The position numbers and the translations under genes were made by a program. 64,000 nucleotides of DNA from Stenotrophomonas acidaminiphila (GTDB lineage: Bacteria; Pseudomonadota; Gammaproteobacteria; Xanthomonadales; Xanthomonadaceae). Shown here in pieces: positions 30,725 to 39,745 of this stretch. The notes beneath the pieces were generated by a model that saw nothing but the letters and a program-made list of their open reading frames with translations, was not told the origin of the DNA and did not search any database. The stretch spans positions 476,001-540,000 of the forward strand of contig CP019797.1 of assembly GCA_002951995.1 (NCBI GenBank), in the 5' to 3' direction. Position 1 is the first letter of the stretch. Every line of letters begins with the position of its first letter.

Positions 30725-30878
30725 GAATGAGTAAAGAGGAGTGAGGAGCGAGAAGAAGCGACGGCAAGCCGTTGCTTCATTTCTCAGCTGCGATCACTGC
30801 TCATGAAAAAACGACAGGCTTGATTGAAAGTGCTCTTGATCTGGACTTCTCTCACTTCTCACTCCTCTTCACTCGTTC
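30725..30878. repeat. long imperfect inverted repeat between permease pair 3 genes
   Basis: Two 31-base arms rich in GAGTGAGGAG-type sequence (30725-30755 and 30848-30878, 25 of 31 positions complementary) frame most of the 178-base gap between the long and short permease genes. A second hairpin is nested at 30755-30778 (11-base arms, one mismatch). The tract is markedly lower in GC than its surroundings, so it looks like an inserted element. No T-tract terminator. Confidence 0.6.
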
Positions 30879-30883
30879 CTGCT

Positions 30884-32197
30884 TCACTGGCTCTTGAGCT
30901 GCAGTGCCGGCGGCACCTGCATCGCGCGCCAGGCCGGCAGCAGGCCCGCAAGCAGGCTGGCGGCCAGCGCCAGGGTGACGGTCAACAGCAGGGTGCCGGT
31001 ATCCATCTGCGCCAGCCGTGCGTAATCGTCCGGCTGCTGGCGGATCAGCCACAGGCCCAGCGCGGCGAAGCCCAGGCCGAGCAGGCCGCCGGCCAGGCCG
31101 ATGGCGCCGGCTTCCACCAGGCATTGCCGGAAGATATCGCCGCGCGCGGCGCCGAGCGCACGGCGCACGCCGATCTCGCCACTGCGGCGCAGGAACTTGG
31201 CCAGCAGCAGGCCGACGGTGTTGAGCAGGCACACCAGCAGGAAGCCGAACGCCAGCCACATCTGCATGCGCACGTCGTTGGGCACCACGCGGTTGACGTC
31301 GAGCCAGCCCATGACGTCGTCCAGGCGCACGTTGGCCGGGCGTTCGAAACGGCCGGCGGCGCGCTGCTGGTCCGAATAGTCGGCCAGGTACTTGCGGTAG
31401 TCGGCAGCCTGTCCGGGCGATGCCAGCTCCACCCAGTACTGCACCCAGGCGCATGGCGCGTTGCGCCCGCGCGCGCCTTCCGGGTCGTTGTTGCTGTTGC
31501 CCCAGCAGTTCATGTTCCCCTGGGTGGGCAGGCGCATGTCGCGCGAGGTGGAGAACGGCAGGAACACCTGCTCGCCGCCGCCGAAGCGGCGGTTGCTGAG
31601 GTCGTAGAAGCGCGGGTTGAGCGTCCATTCGTCCATCACCCCGATGACACGCAGCACCCCCTGCGGCAGCCGGATCTCGCGCCCGACCGGGTCGGCGTCG
31701 GCGAACAGCTTCGTGGCCAACCCGGAGCCGATCACCGCCACCCGCGCGCGTGCGGCGTCGTCGTCCGCGCTCCACCCGCGGCCGGCGCGCAGCGGCGCGT
31801 TGAACATGGTGAAGAAATCGGCCGAGGTGTAGCGCGATGCGGCACGGAAGGGCTGCGCCGCGGCGCCTTCCGGCAGGACCGTCACCGCGCCGGCGCTCAT
31901 CATCGCCTGGCGCACGCCGCGCTTCTGCCGCAGCAGTTCCTCGGCGTCGAAGCGGGTCAGCTGGTCCATCGGCTCCGGGTCAAGGCTGACGTCGCGGCCG
32001 AGCGTGCGCGGCTCCAGCCGCGGGTAGAACAGGCGCGTGCTCTTGTCCGGTATCGGGTCGCCGGACAGCACCTTGTACAGCGTCAGCGTGGTCATCGCCG
32101 CACCGATGCCGATGCCGATCGTCACCACCATCAAGGTGGTCAGTACCCTGTTGCGGCGGAAGCTTCGCAGCGCGAGCTGCAGGTAGTAGCCGAGCAT
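30884..32197 (-). CDS. FtsX/MacB-type ABC permease, long type, pair 3
   Basis: 437 residues, MLGYYLQLALRSFRRNRVLT. First helix about 19-42 (GIGIGAAMTTLTLYKVLSGD, nearly the same in the long permeases of pairs 1-3), periplasmic MacB-like domain to about 310, then FtsX helices with FLRRSGEIGVRRALGAARGD. The cysteine pair lies in NMNCWGN and APCAWVQYWVEL, 17 residues apart. Ends ALQLKSQ. Very close to the long permease of pair 2, indicating tandem duplication of the pair. Confidence 0.9.
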   Translation of the reverse strand: MLGYYLQLALRSFRRNRVLTTLMVVTIGIGIGAAMTTLTLYKVLSGDPIPDKSTRLFYPRLEPRTLGRDVSLDPEPMDQLTRFDAEELLRQKRGVRQAMMSAGAVTVLPEGAAAQPFRAASRYTSADFFTMFNAPLRAGRGWSADDDAARARVAVIGSGLATKLFADADPVGREIRLPQGVLRVIGVMDEWTLNPRFYDLSNRRFGGGEQVFLPFSTSRDMRLPTQGNMNCWGNSNNDPEGARGRNAPCAWVQYWVELASPGQAADYRKYLADYSDQQRAAGRFERPANVRLDDVMGWLDVNRVVPNDVRMQMWLAFGFLLVCLLNTVGLLLAKFLRRSGEIGVRRALGAARGDIFRQCLVEAGAIGLAGGLLGLGFAALGLWLIRQQPDDYARLAQMDTGTLLLTVTLALAASLLAGLLPAWRAMQVPPALQLKSQ

Positions 32198-32226
32198 ATG
32201 GTTCCCCGTGGTGCGGTGTTCCCTGT

Positions 32227-32248
32227 GGCCCGGGACGGGTCCCGGGCC
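32227..32248. other. intercistronic hairpin between permease pairs 2 and 3
   Basis: Perfect 10-base stem (32227-32236, 32239-32248) with 2-base loop in the 96-base gap. It could reduce read-through into the distal part of the operon. No T-run follows on the minus strand. Confidence 0.5.
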
Positions 32249-32293
32249 TGCCTCCCCGCGTGCGTCCTGCCGCCGCGGGAAGGGCGTCCGTGG

Positions 32294-33517
32294 TCAGGTG
32301 CTGCGGGTGGCGACGGCCGGCGGGATCGCCGCGGCGCGGCGCGCCGGGCCGAACACTGCGACCTGGCCCAGCAGCCACAGCGCCACGGCGCCGAGCGGCA
32401 GGTACAGCAGCGGCAGCCGCGGCAGCTCGTAGCGCCCCATCAGCCACTGGTTCAGCAGGTACGCCAGCAGCATGCCGACGATGATGCCGATGGTCGCCAG
32501 CAGGAAGTTCTCGGTCTGGAAGTAACGCAGGATCTGGCCCTTGGTCGCGCCGAGGGCGCGGCGGATGCCGATCTGCTTGGTGCGCTGCTGCACCCAGAAG
32601 CTGGCCAGGCCGACGATGCCCAGCGCGGTCACCAGCAGCAGCAGCGCGCTGACGATCAGCAGCAGGCCGATCATGTCGCGGTCGTTGGCGAAGTACTTGG
32701 CGCGGCCCTCTTCGTAGGTCTGCTTGCGCCAGACCAGGCGGTTGGGGTCGTTCCTGTCCAGCGCGGCCAGCGCCTGTTCGAGCACCTCGGCGCGGCGTGC
32801 CGGGTCGCTGACCCGGATCAGGTAGCGGCCGCCGTTGGAGAAGTTCATGCGGATCGGGAAGATCGCCGAGAACGTGCGGTTGCCGCCCATCAGGTTGGGC
32901 CGCAGCAGGGTGTCCACCACGCCGACGATGGTCAGCGGGATGTTGGCCATGTACACGGTTTTGCCCAGCGCGTCGCCTTCCGGGAACATCTTGTCGGCGG
33001 CGGCCTTGCTCAGCAGGATGGCCGAGGACAGGTTGCTCACGTCCTCGATCTTGTTCAGCTCGTCGCTGCTCTTGTATTCGTCGGCGTTGAAGTCGCGGCC
33101 GGCGACCAGCTTCAGCCCCATGGATGCCAGCGTGCCTTCGCCGAACATGTACTGGGTGGCGCTGAGGGTGGGGACTTCCTGTTCGGCGCTGAGCGAGAGC
33201 GAGGTGTTCCAGCTGCCGTTCTGGAACGGCAGCTGGTTGGTGATGGCCACGCGCTCCACGCCGGGGATGGCGCGCAGCGACGCCAGGTCCTGCGCGGTGC
33301 GGGCATCGGCGTCGGTCTGCTGGCCGATGCCGCTCAGGGCGATCTCGACCAGCCGGTCATCGTCCATGCCGCTGGCCAGGTTCAGTGTCTCCAGGCGCTG
33401 GGTGACGATGAACAGTGCGTTGCAGATGATGGCGCAGCTCAGCGCGATCTCCAGCACGATCAGCGCGGCCGCCATCTTGTGGCGCGCCAGCGTGGAGAGG
33501 ATGGGGCGGATTTCCAT
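32294..33517 (-). CDS. FtsX/MacB-type ABC permease, short type, pair 2
   Basis: 407 residues from ATG 33517 (MEIRPILSTLARHKMAAALI). First helix about 16-38 (LEIALSCAIICNALFIV), periplasmic domain with GRDFNADEYKSSDEL, and C-terminal FtsX helices with VGLASFWVQQRTKQIGIRRA. The first 35 residues are almost the same as those of the pair 3 short permease, marking duplication. Ends ATRST. Confidence 0.9.
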   Translation of the reverse strand: MEIRPILSTLARHKMAAALIVLEIALSCAIICNALFIVTQRLETLNLASGMDDDRLVEIALSGIGQQTDADARTAQDLASLRAIPGVERVAITNQLPFQNGSWNTSLSLSAEQEVPTLSATQYMFGEGTLASMGLKLVAGRDFNADEYKSSDELNKIEDVSNLSSAILLSKAAADKMFPEGDALGKTVYMANIPLTIVGVVDTLLRPNLMGGNRTFSAIFPIRMNFSNGGRYLIRVSDPARRAEVLEQALAALDRNDPNRLVWRKQTYEEGRAKYFANDRDMIGLLLIVSALLLLVTALGIVGLASFWVQQRTKQIGIRRALGATKGQILRYFQTENFLLATIGIIVGMLLAYLLNQWLMGRYELPRLPLLYLPLGAVALWLLGQVAVFGPARRAAAIPPAVATRST

Positions 33518-33542
33518 GGGGTTCTCCGGAAGCGGAAGAAAA

Positions 33543-33603
33543 AACGAGGGGTGGGAAGCGGGTGGAGAGCCGGTCGGACCTGCTCGCCACCCCTCCAGTC
33601 GTT
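33543..33603. repeat. imperfect inverted repeat between pair 2 genes
   Basis: GAGGGGTGG (33546-33554) pairs perfectly with CCACCCCTC (33587-33595), and the flanking AACGA and TCGTT (33543-33547, 33599-33603) pair as well with a 3-base bulge. It occupies the same place, between long and short permease genes, as the larger element at 30725-30878. Confidence 0.45.
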
Positions 33604-33609
33604 CCAGCC

Positions 33610-34914
33610 TTACTGGCTCTTGAGCTGCAGCGCCGGGGTCACCTGCATCGCCCGCCAGGCCGGCAGGATGCCGGCCAGCAGGCTGGCGAAGATGGCCAGG
33701 GCGAAGGTCAGCACCAGCATCGAGCCGTCCAGGTGCGCGAGCGATGCGTACTCGGCCGGGCGCTGGCGCACCGCCCACAGGCCGCCGAGCGCGAACAGCA
33801 GGCCGAGCAGCCCGCCGGCCAGGCCCACGGTGCCGGCTTCGACCAGGCACTGCTTGAAGATCTCGCCGCGGCTGGCGCCGAGCGCCCGGCGCACGCCGAT
33901 TTCGCCGCTGCGGCGCAGGAACTTGGCCAGCAGCAGGCCGACGGTGTTGACCAGGCACACCAGCAGGAAGCCGAACGCCAGCCACATCTGCAGGCGCACG
34001 TCGCCGGGCACCACGCCGCGGTAGTCCATCCACTGCATGACGTTGCGCAGGCGGGTGTTGGCCGGGCGCTCGAAGCGGCCGGCGGCGCGCTGCTGTTCGG
34101 AGTAGTTGTCCAGGTAGGCCTTGAACGCACCGGCGTCGCCGGCCGCGTCCAGCTCGACCCAGTACTGGATCCAGGCGCACGGCACGTTGAGCGCGGTGGC
34201 GTCGTTGACGATCTCGCGGCCGAAGCAGTTCATGTTGCCGCTGCGGTCCAGCTGCAGGTCGCGCGAGGTGGAGAACGGCAGCAGCACCTCTTCCTTGCGG
34301 TCGTACTTGCCGACGAACACGTCGTAGAACAGCGGCTGCGGCGACCAGCTGTCGAGCACGCCGACGATGCGCAGCGGATGGCCTTCGAACAGTACCTCGC
34401 GGCCGACGCTGTTCTGGCCCTTGAACAGCTTCTCGTTGAGGTTGCGGCTGATCACCGCCACCCGCGCGCGGCCGCTGTCCTCGGTGCCGCTCCAGCCCTG
34501 TCCGTACAGGAACGGCGTGTCGAACATGGGGAAGAAATCGGCGGAGGTGTAACGCGCGCTCACGCTGAACGGCTTGAGTGCATCCACGCGCGGATCGACG
34601 ATGCCGTCGCCGCCGGTCATCATCGCCTGCCGCGGCGCCTTCTTCTGCCGCAGCAGCTCCTCGGCGTCGAAGCGGGTCAGCTGCTGCTCCGGCTCTTCGC
34701 CCGGCTTGTAGCCTTCCCTGGTGTAGGGATCCAGCTGCACGTAGAACAGGCGCTCGCTCTTGTGCGGGATGGGGTCGCCGGACAGCACCTTGAACACGGT
34801 CAGGGTGGTCATCGCCGCGCCGATGCCGAGCGCGATGGCCAGCACCATCAACGCGGTGAGCACCTTGTTGCGACGGAAGCTGCGCAGCGCCAGTTTGAAG
34901 TAGTAGGCGAACAT
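33610..34914 (-). CDS. FtsX/MacB-type ABC permease, long type, pair 2
   Basis: 434 residues from ATG 34914 (MFAYYFKLALRSFRRNKVLT). First helix about 19-42, periplasmic domain with YTSADFFPMFDTPFLYGQGW and the cysteine pair NMNCFGRE / VPCAWIQYWVEL (15 residues between), then FtsX helices with FLRRSGEIGVRRALGASRGE. Ends TPALQLKSQ. Twenty bases separate it from the short permease of pair 1 upstream. Confidence 0.9.
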   Translation of the reverse strand: MFAYYFKLALRSFRRNKVLTALMVLAIALGIGAAMTTLTVFKVLSGDPIPHKSERLFYVQLDPYTREGYKPGEEPEQQLTRFDAEELLRQKKAPRQAMMTGGDGIVDPRVDALKPFSVSARYTSADFFPMFDTPFLYGQGWSGTEDSGRARVAVISRNLNEKLFKGQNSVGREVLFEGHPLRIVGVLDSWSPQPLFYDVFVGKYDRKEEVLLPFSTSRDLQLDRSGNMNCFGREIVNDATALNVPCAWIQYWVELDAAGDAGAFKAYLDNYSEQQRAAGRFERPANTRLRNVMQWMDYRGVVPGDVRLQMWLAFGFLLVCLVNTVGLLLAKFLRRSGEIGVRRALGASRGEIFKQCLVEAGTVGLAGGLLGLLFALGGLWAVRQRPAEYASLAHLDGSMLVLTFALAIFASLLAGILPAWRAMQVTPALQLKSQ

Positions 34915-34934
34915 GGACGTATCCTTGCGGGCGG

Positions 34935-36158
34935 TCACTGACCGCGGGTGGCGACGATGGGCGGAACGGAGGCGGCGCGCAGCGCCGGGCCGATGACGGC
35001 GGCCTGGCCCAGCGCGAACAGGGCGATCGCGCCGAGCGGCAGGTACAGCAGCGGCAGCCGGTCGGTCTCGAAGTAGTGCATCAGCACCTGGTTGCCGGCA
35101 TAGGCCAGCAACATGCCCAGCACGATGCCGGCGGCGCTCAGCAGCAGGTTTTCGGTCTGGAAGTAGGCCACCACCTGGCGCCGGGTGGCGCCCAGCGCGC
35201 GGCGGATGCCGATCTGCTTGGTGCGCTGCTGTACCCAGAAGCTGGCCAGGCCGACGATGCCCAGCGCGGTCACCAGCAGCATCGCCAGACAGACGCCCAG
35301 CAGCAGCCGGGTCATGGCCCGGTCCTGGGTGAAATAGCGGTGGCGCAGTTCGGCCAGGGTGCGGCTGTATTCGCGGTTGACGATGGCCTCGGGCACCAGC
35401 CGCGGTGCCGCCGCCAGCGCGTCGTGGAGAATGCCCGGCAGGTCGCGCGGATCGGCGCGCACCACGTAGGTGCCGCTCTGCGCGTCGCTGGCCACCGGCA
35501 CGATCACCGACCACTGCGCGGCGGCGACGCCGCCCTCGCTGCGGCCGGGGTTGGGCACGGCGAAGTGGGCGACGATGCCGGCCACGCTCAGGTGCGAGGT
35601 GCCCATCCAGAACTCGCGGCCGAGCGGATTCTCGCCGGGCCACAGGTGCTCGGCGAAATCGCGGGTGATCCACACCTGCGCGTTGGCCGGCAGGAAGTTG
35701 TCGACCGGCTGGTAGTCGGCGGCGGTGAAGCCACGGCCCTGTACCGGCACCAGCCCCAGCGCCTGGATCGCGCCGGGGTCGACGGTGTAGAAGTGCGGCA
35801 CGCCGCCAAAGCGCTTGCCTTCCGGGTCCAGGGTGACGCCGGCGGCACCGGCGCGCTGCGCGAACGGCAGGCTGTTGACCACGCCGGCGGCCTGTACCCC
35901 GGGCTGGCGGCGCAGCAGCTCGAGCCAGCGGCCGTTGATGTCGGCGGGGTTGCAGCCCTCGCAGTCGTTCAGTGACAGCGTGGCCAGCGACGCTTCGTCC
36001 ACGCCGCTGTCCAGGCCGATCAGGTCGATGCGCGACACCGCCATGAACAGCGCGTTGCACAGCACCGCGCAGGCCAGGGCGATCTCGAGCGTGATCAGCA
36101 GCGCCGAGACGCGGTGCCGGGTCAGGGTCGCCAGGATGGGTTTGATGTCCATGCGCAT
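34935..36158 (-). CDS. FtsX/MacB-type ABC permease, short type, pair 1
   Basis: 407 residues from ATG 36158 (MRMDIKPILATLTRHRVSAL); the ATG two codons later is an alternative. First helix about 18-41, periplasmic domain with its own close cysteine pair (LNDCEGCNPAD), and the FtsX part with VGLASFWVQQRTKQIGIRRA. Ends ATRGQ. The start lies two bases after the stop of the long permease of pair 1, so the pair is translationally linked and probably heterodimeric. Confidence 0.9.
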   Translation of the reverse strand: MRMDIKPILATLTRHRVSALLITLEIALACAVLCNALFMAVSRIDLIGLDSGVDEASLATLSLNDCEGCNPADINGRWLELLRRQPGVQAAGVVNSLPFAQRAGAAGVTLDPEGKRFGGVPHFYTVDPGAIQALGLVPVQGRGFTAADYQPVDNFLPANAQVWITRDFAEHLWPGENPLGREFWMGTSHLSVAGIVAHFAVPNPGRSEGGVAAAQWSVIVPVASDAQSGTYVVRADPRDLPGILHDALAAAPRLVPEAIVNREYSRTLAELRHRYFTQDRAMTRLLLGVCLAMLLVTALGIVGLASFWVQQRTKQIGIRRALGATRRQVVAYFQTENLLLSAAGIVLGMLLAYAGNQVLMHYFETDRLPLLYLPLGAIALFALGQAAVIGPALRAASVPPIVATRGQ

Positions 36159-36160
36159 GC

Positions 36161-37492
36161 TCACAGCGACTTGACCTGCAGTGCGGGGTCGATCCGGCTC
36201 GCGCGCAGCGCCGGCAACAGGCCGGCCAGCAGCGTGGCGGCCACGGCCAGGGCGAAGGTAAGGGCCAGCATCGGCAGGTCCAGGTGCACCATGTCGGCGT
36301 ATTCCAGCGGTTGCTGGCGCACGTTCCACAGCCCCAGCAGGGTCAGGCCCAGCCCGGCCACGCCGCCGGCCAGGCCGATCAGCGCCGCTTCGACCAGGCA
36401 CTGCAGGAACACCATGGTGCGGGTGGCGCCCAGTGCGCGCAGCACGCCGATCTCGCCGCTGCGGCGCAGGAACTTGGCCAGCAGCAGGCCGACGGTGTTG
36501 AACAGGCAGATGCCCAGGAACGCCAGTGCCAGCCACGACTGCAGGCGCGCATCGCGCGGCACCGCGCCGTTGTAGTCCAGCCATTCCATCAGGCTTGGCA
36601 GGCGCATGTTGCCGGTCTGGCGGATGCGGCCCAGCGTGTTCTGCTGGCGCACGTAGCCGTCCATGAACTGGCGGTAGGCGGCGACCTTGGCGCTGCTGTC
36701 CAGCTGGACCCACAGCTGCAGCCATACGCACGGCGAGTTCTCCAGGTGGCCCGGGCGCTCGGGCAGCGCCCAGCAGGTGAACTGGTGGAAGTTGCCGGCG
36801 TTGATCTGCAGGCCGGTGAAGAACGGCACCATCACGTCCTCGGGCTTGGCGTAGTACGACGCCGTATCGCCCTGGGCGAAGCGGCCGCCGGCCACCGTGT
36901 AGAACTGGGGCGAGGGCCGCCACGGTGCGAGCACGCCGACGATGCGCACGTCGCTGCCGCGGATGCGCAGCATCTTCCCGGTGCTGTCCGTGCCCCCGAA
37001 CAGGTGCTGGTTGAGGTCCCAGGAGATCACCGCCACCCGCGCGCGGCGTTCGTCGTCCTCGGCAGACCAGCCGCTGCCCCAGGCCATCGGCACCTGGAAC
37101 ATCGGGAAGAAATCGGCGGTGGTGGAGAGCATGGTCGCCATGCTCGCCGGCTCGCCGTTGTCCGGTGCCTGCAGCTTGACCGGGCTGTCCACCACCAGCG
37201 CCTGGCGGTCGGCCCTGGCCGCGCGCCACAGGTCCACGGCGGTGGTGTAGTCGAGCATGTCCAGCGGGTTGGCGCGCGGCTCCTCGCTGGGCGTCGCATC
37301 GATCTGCGGGTAGTAGATGTGCTGGCTGCGTCCCGGCAGCGGATCACCGGACAGCAGGTGCCGCACGGTCAAGGTCGTCATCGCCGCGCCGATGCCCATG
37401 GCGATGGACAGCACCATCAGCCCGGTGAGCACCGGCGTGCGGCGAAGGCTGCGCAGGCCTTGCCGGAGGTAGTAGGGGAGCAGCGACAGCAT
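36161..37492 (-). CDS. FtsX/MacB-type ABC permease, long type, pair 1
   Basis: 443 residues, MLSLLPYYLRQGLRSLRRTP. First helix about 20-44, periplasmic domain with TADFFPMFQVPMAWGSGW and the cysteine pair FTCWALP / SPCVWLQLWVQL (14 residues between), and C-terminal FtsX helices with FLRRSGEIGVLRALGATRTM. Ends ALQVKSL. First permease after the ATPase gene, nine bases downstream of it. Confidence 0.9.
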   Translation of the reverse strand: MLSLLPYYLRQGLRSLRRTPVLTGLMVLSIAMGIGAAMTTLTVRHLLSGDPLPGRSQHIYYPQIDATPSEEPRANPLDMLDYTTAVDLWRAARADRQALVVDSPVKLQAPDNGEPASMATMLSTTADFFPMFQVPMAWGSGWSAEDDERRARVAVISWDLNQHLFGGTDSTGKMLRIRGSDVRIVGVLAPWRPSPQFYTVAGGRFAQGDTASYYAKPEDVMVPFFTGLQINAGNFHQFTCWALPERPGHLENSPCVWLQLWVQLDSSAKVAAYRQFMDGYVRQQNTLGRIRQTGNMRLPSLMEWLDYNGAVPRDARLQSWLALAFLGICLFNTVGLLLAKFLRRSGEIGVLRALGATRTMVFLQCLVEAALIGLAGGVAGLGLTLLGLWNVRQQPLEYADMVHLDLPMLALTFALAVAATLLAGLLPALRASRIDPALQVKSL

Positions 37493-37501
37493 GTCCGTGG
37501 C

Positions 37502-38224
37502 TCAGGCCTGGGTGGCCGCTTCGACCGACGCCACCGCGCGCCCGAGCGACGGTTCGCGCAGCAGGTCGGTGGCCTGGCCGTCGACGATGTGCACGTTGCG
37601 CTGCGCGCGCGCGGCCAGTTCCGGATCGTGGGTCACCATCACGATGGTGGTGCCCTGGCTGTTGATCTCCTCCAGCAGTTCCATGACGCCGCGCGCCATC
37701 TGCGTGTCGAGGTTGCCGGTCGGTTCGTCGGCCAGCAGCAGGCGCGGGCTGCCGGCCAGGGCGCGGGCGATGGCGGCGCGCTGCTGCTGGCCGCCGGACA
37801 GCTCGGCCGGGTAGTGCTTCATGCGCGAGCCCAGGCCGACACTGCTGAGCGCCTTCTCGATGCGCTCGCGGCGCTCGGCCGAGGGCATGCCGCGGTAGCG
37901 CAGCGGCACGTCGACGTTGTCGAACAGGTTCAGGTCGGGGATCAGGTTGAAGCCCTGGAAGATGAAGCCGATCTTCTGGTTGCGCAGGCGCGAGCGGGCA
38001 TCGTCGCCCAGGTGGCTGACGTCCTGGCCGTCGAGCAGGTACTTGCCGCTGGTGAAGGTCTCCAGCAGGCCGGCGATGTTGAGGAAGGTGGTCTTGCCGG
38101 AGCCGGACGGGCCGGTGACCGCGACGAACTCGCCTTCGCGCACGTGCAGGTCGAGCGAGCGCAGCGCGTGGGTTTCGACCTGCTCGGTGCGGAAGACCTT
38201 GGAGACGGATTGCATCTGGAGCAT
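37502..38224 (-). CDS. LolD/MacB-type ABC exporter ATPase
   Basis: 240 residues (MLQMQSVSKVFRTEQVETHA). Walker A GPSGSGKTT about 38-46, Q-loop IFQGFNLIPDL, signature LSGGQQQRAAIARAL, Walker B LLLADEPTGNLD and H-loop VTHDP. This is the type that works with FtsX/MacB permeases for export, lipoprotein release or peptide sensing. It is the only ATPase in the operon, so it presumably serves all four permease pairs. The C-terminal extension after HIVDGQ is short. Confidence 0.94.
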   Translation of the reverse strand: MLQMQSVSKVFRTEQVETHALRSLDLHVREGEFVAVTGPSGSGKTTFLNIAGLLETFTSGKYLLDGQDVSHLGDDARSRLRNQKIGFIFQGFNLIPDLNLFDNVDVPLRYRGMPSAERRERIEKALSSVGLGSRMKHYPAELSGGQQQRAAIARALAGSPRLLLADEPTGNLDTQMARGVMELLEEINSQGTTIVMVTHDPELAARAQRNVHIVDGQATDLLREPSLGRAVASVEAATQA

Positions 38225-38242
38225 GGGATGACCTCTGGGAAA

Positions 38243-38365
38243 GGGGAAACGGGAAACGCGGGATCAGGCGTGGTGGACAGGAAGCGCAGTGGCGGACGGG
38301 TGGGGGATCGCGCTTGCAGGGTCTGGACGATTGCCGTCGCTTCCATGCCCCGTTGCCGGTTCCCC
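38243..38365. repeat. inverted repeat framing the gap between the fusion-protein and ATPase genes
   Basis: GGGGAAACGGGAAACGCGGG (38243-38262) is imperfectly complementary to 38348-38365 (about 15 of 18 positions). It frames most of the 157-base gap, much as the element at 30725-30878 does further along the operon. Confidence 0.45.
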
Positions 38366-38381
38366 GCGCCCGGCTTTTCGA

Positions 38382-39650
38382 TCAGTTGATGGAAACCTTC
38401 TCGGCGTCACCGAACAGGTCGGTACCGGAAACGACGACCTTCTCGCCCGGCTGCAGGCCGGAGACGATCTCGACCTCGCCCAGGCTGCTGACGCCGAACT
38501 GCACCGGGCGGCGGCTGGCGGTGCTGCCGTTGACCACCCAGGCGTAGCGGCCGCCGGACTGCTCGACGAACGGGCCGCGCTCGACCTTGACCACGTTCTT
38601 GCGGGTGTCGAGCAGGATCCGCGCGCTCATCCGCTGGCTCTGGCGCAGGCCCTCGGGCTGCTTGTCGGAGAAGCGGATGCGGGCCACGACCTCGCCGTTG
38701 ACCACCTCCGGCGAAACCGCGGAGATTTCGCCCGGGAACGGCTGGCCGGAGCCGCTGGTGAGCTGGGCCGGCATGCCGATCGCCAGATCGCGGGCGAAGC
38801 TCTCGGGCACCTTGATCTCGATCTCGAAGCGCGACAGGTCGACCACGCCCAGGATCGGCGCGTTGGCCGCGACCTGGGTGTGCTGGGTGGCCTGCACCTG
38901 GCCGACCTGGCCATCGAACGGCGCGCGCAGGGTGAGTGCGTCCACCTGGCGCTGCACCTCGGCCACCACCGCCTGCTGGCGGTTGGCGAGCAGGCGCTTG
39001 TTGCGCGCGTCCAGGTCCGCGCCCTGGCTCTGCAGCGCGGCATCGCTGCGCGCATGCTGCAGGGTGATCTCGGCCTTCTTCAGGTCGTCCTGCGCCTTGG
39101 CCAGGTTGACCTGCGGCACCGCGCCGCCGTCGAAGCCGCGCTGGTAGCGCTCCAGGTCGCGGGCGGCGGCCTGGCGGTCGATGGCGGCCTGGTCGGTGAC
39201 CTTGCTGGCGGTGGCGCGGGCCAGGGTGGCGTCGAGCGCGGCGCGCCCGGCCTCGGCCTCCAGGCCGGCCAGGGTGGCCTGTTCCTGCGCCAGCTTGCTG
39301 CGCAGTTCCGGGCTGTCGATCACCGCCAGCTCCTGGCCCTGCTTGACCACGTCGCCGGCCACCACCTTCAGGGTCACGGTGCCGGCGGAGATCGCGTACA
39401 GCACCGGGCTGTTGGCGGCGATCACGCGGCCGTCGGCGGCGATGTCGCGCACCAGGTCGCCGCGGCCCACAGTGGCGATGCGCAGGCGCGCGCCATCGAA
39501 CGAGCGCGAGCCGCCCAGCCAGCCCTTGGCGACGAAGCCGATGCCCGCCAGCACCACGACCGTGGCCACGGCCGGCCACAGCCAGCGGCGCCACTGCGGC
39601 CGCGAGCGCTGGGAGATTGTCTGGTCCTGTGCGGAGGTGTCGCGGATCAT
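38382..39650 (-). CDS. HlyD/MacA-type membrane fusion protein
   Basis: 422 residues. One N-terminal membrane helix (about 23-43, WPAVATVVVLAGIGFVAKGW) anchors a periplasmic protein with a biotinyl-lipoyl-like half-motif (AGDVVKQGQELAVID), a coiled-coil hairpin (about 115-230, RSKLAQEQATLAGLEAE to EVQRQVDAL), the second half LRAPFDGQVGQVQA, and a beta-barrel domain. It should bridge the inner-membrane permeases toward an outer-membrane channel; none is encoded nearby. First gene of the leftward operon, about 35 bases downstream of the sigma-54 promoter elements. Confidence 0.92.
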   Translation of the reverse strand: MIRDTSAQDQTISQRSRPQWRRWLWPAVATVVVLAGIGFVAKGWLGGSRSFDGARLRIATVGRGDLVRDIAADGRVIAANSPVLYAISAGTVTLKVVAGDVVKQGQELAVIDSPELRSKLAQEQATLAGLEAEAGRAALDATLARATASKVTDQAAIDRQAAARDLERYQRGFDGGAVPQVNLAKAQDDLKKAEITLQHARSDAALQSQGADLDARNKRLLANRQQAVVAEVQRQVDALTLRAPFDGQVGQVQATQHTQVAANAPILGVVDLSRFEIEIKVPESFARDLAIGMPAQLTSGSGQPFPGEISAVSPEVVNGEVVARIRFSDKQPEGLRQSQRMSARILLDTRKNVVKVERGPFVEQSGGRYAWVVNGSTASRRPVQFGVSSLGEVEIVSGLQPGEKVVVSGTDLFGDAEKVSIN

Positions 39651-39683
39651 CGTCGGCTTCGCTGGAAGAGTTGGTATCTGTTA

Positions 39684-39699
39684 AGCACGTCCCGTGCCA
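39684..39699 (-). promoter_or_regulatory. sigma-54 (-24/-12) promoter of the exporter operon
   Basis: On the minus strand TGGCACG, four bases, then GTGCT; consensus is TGGCACG-N4-TTGCW. The invariant GG (39698-39697) and GC (39686-39685) have the required 10-base spacing, and only one of the listed positions differs. Transcription would start near 39673, about 23 bases before the fusion-protein ATG at 39650. Confidence 0.75.
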
Positions 39700-39745
39700 A
39701 CATCCATGTGCATGAAAAACAAGGATTAATTCCTGCGTGGTGCGG

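Noticed and set aside
30824..34024. 1066-codon open frame on the plus strand through the permease genes
   Set aside because: Antisense to three well-conserved permeases and rich in Gln/Gly/Arg shadow sequence, with no recognisable domain.
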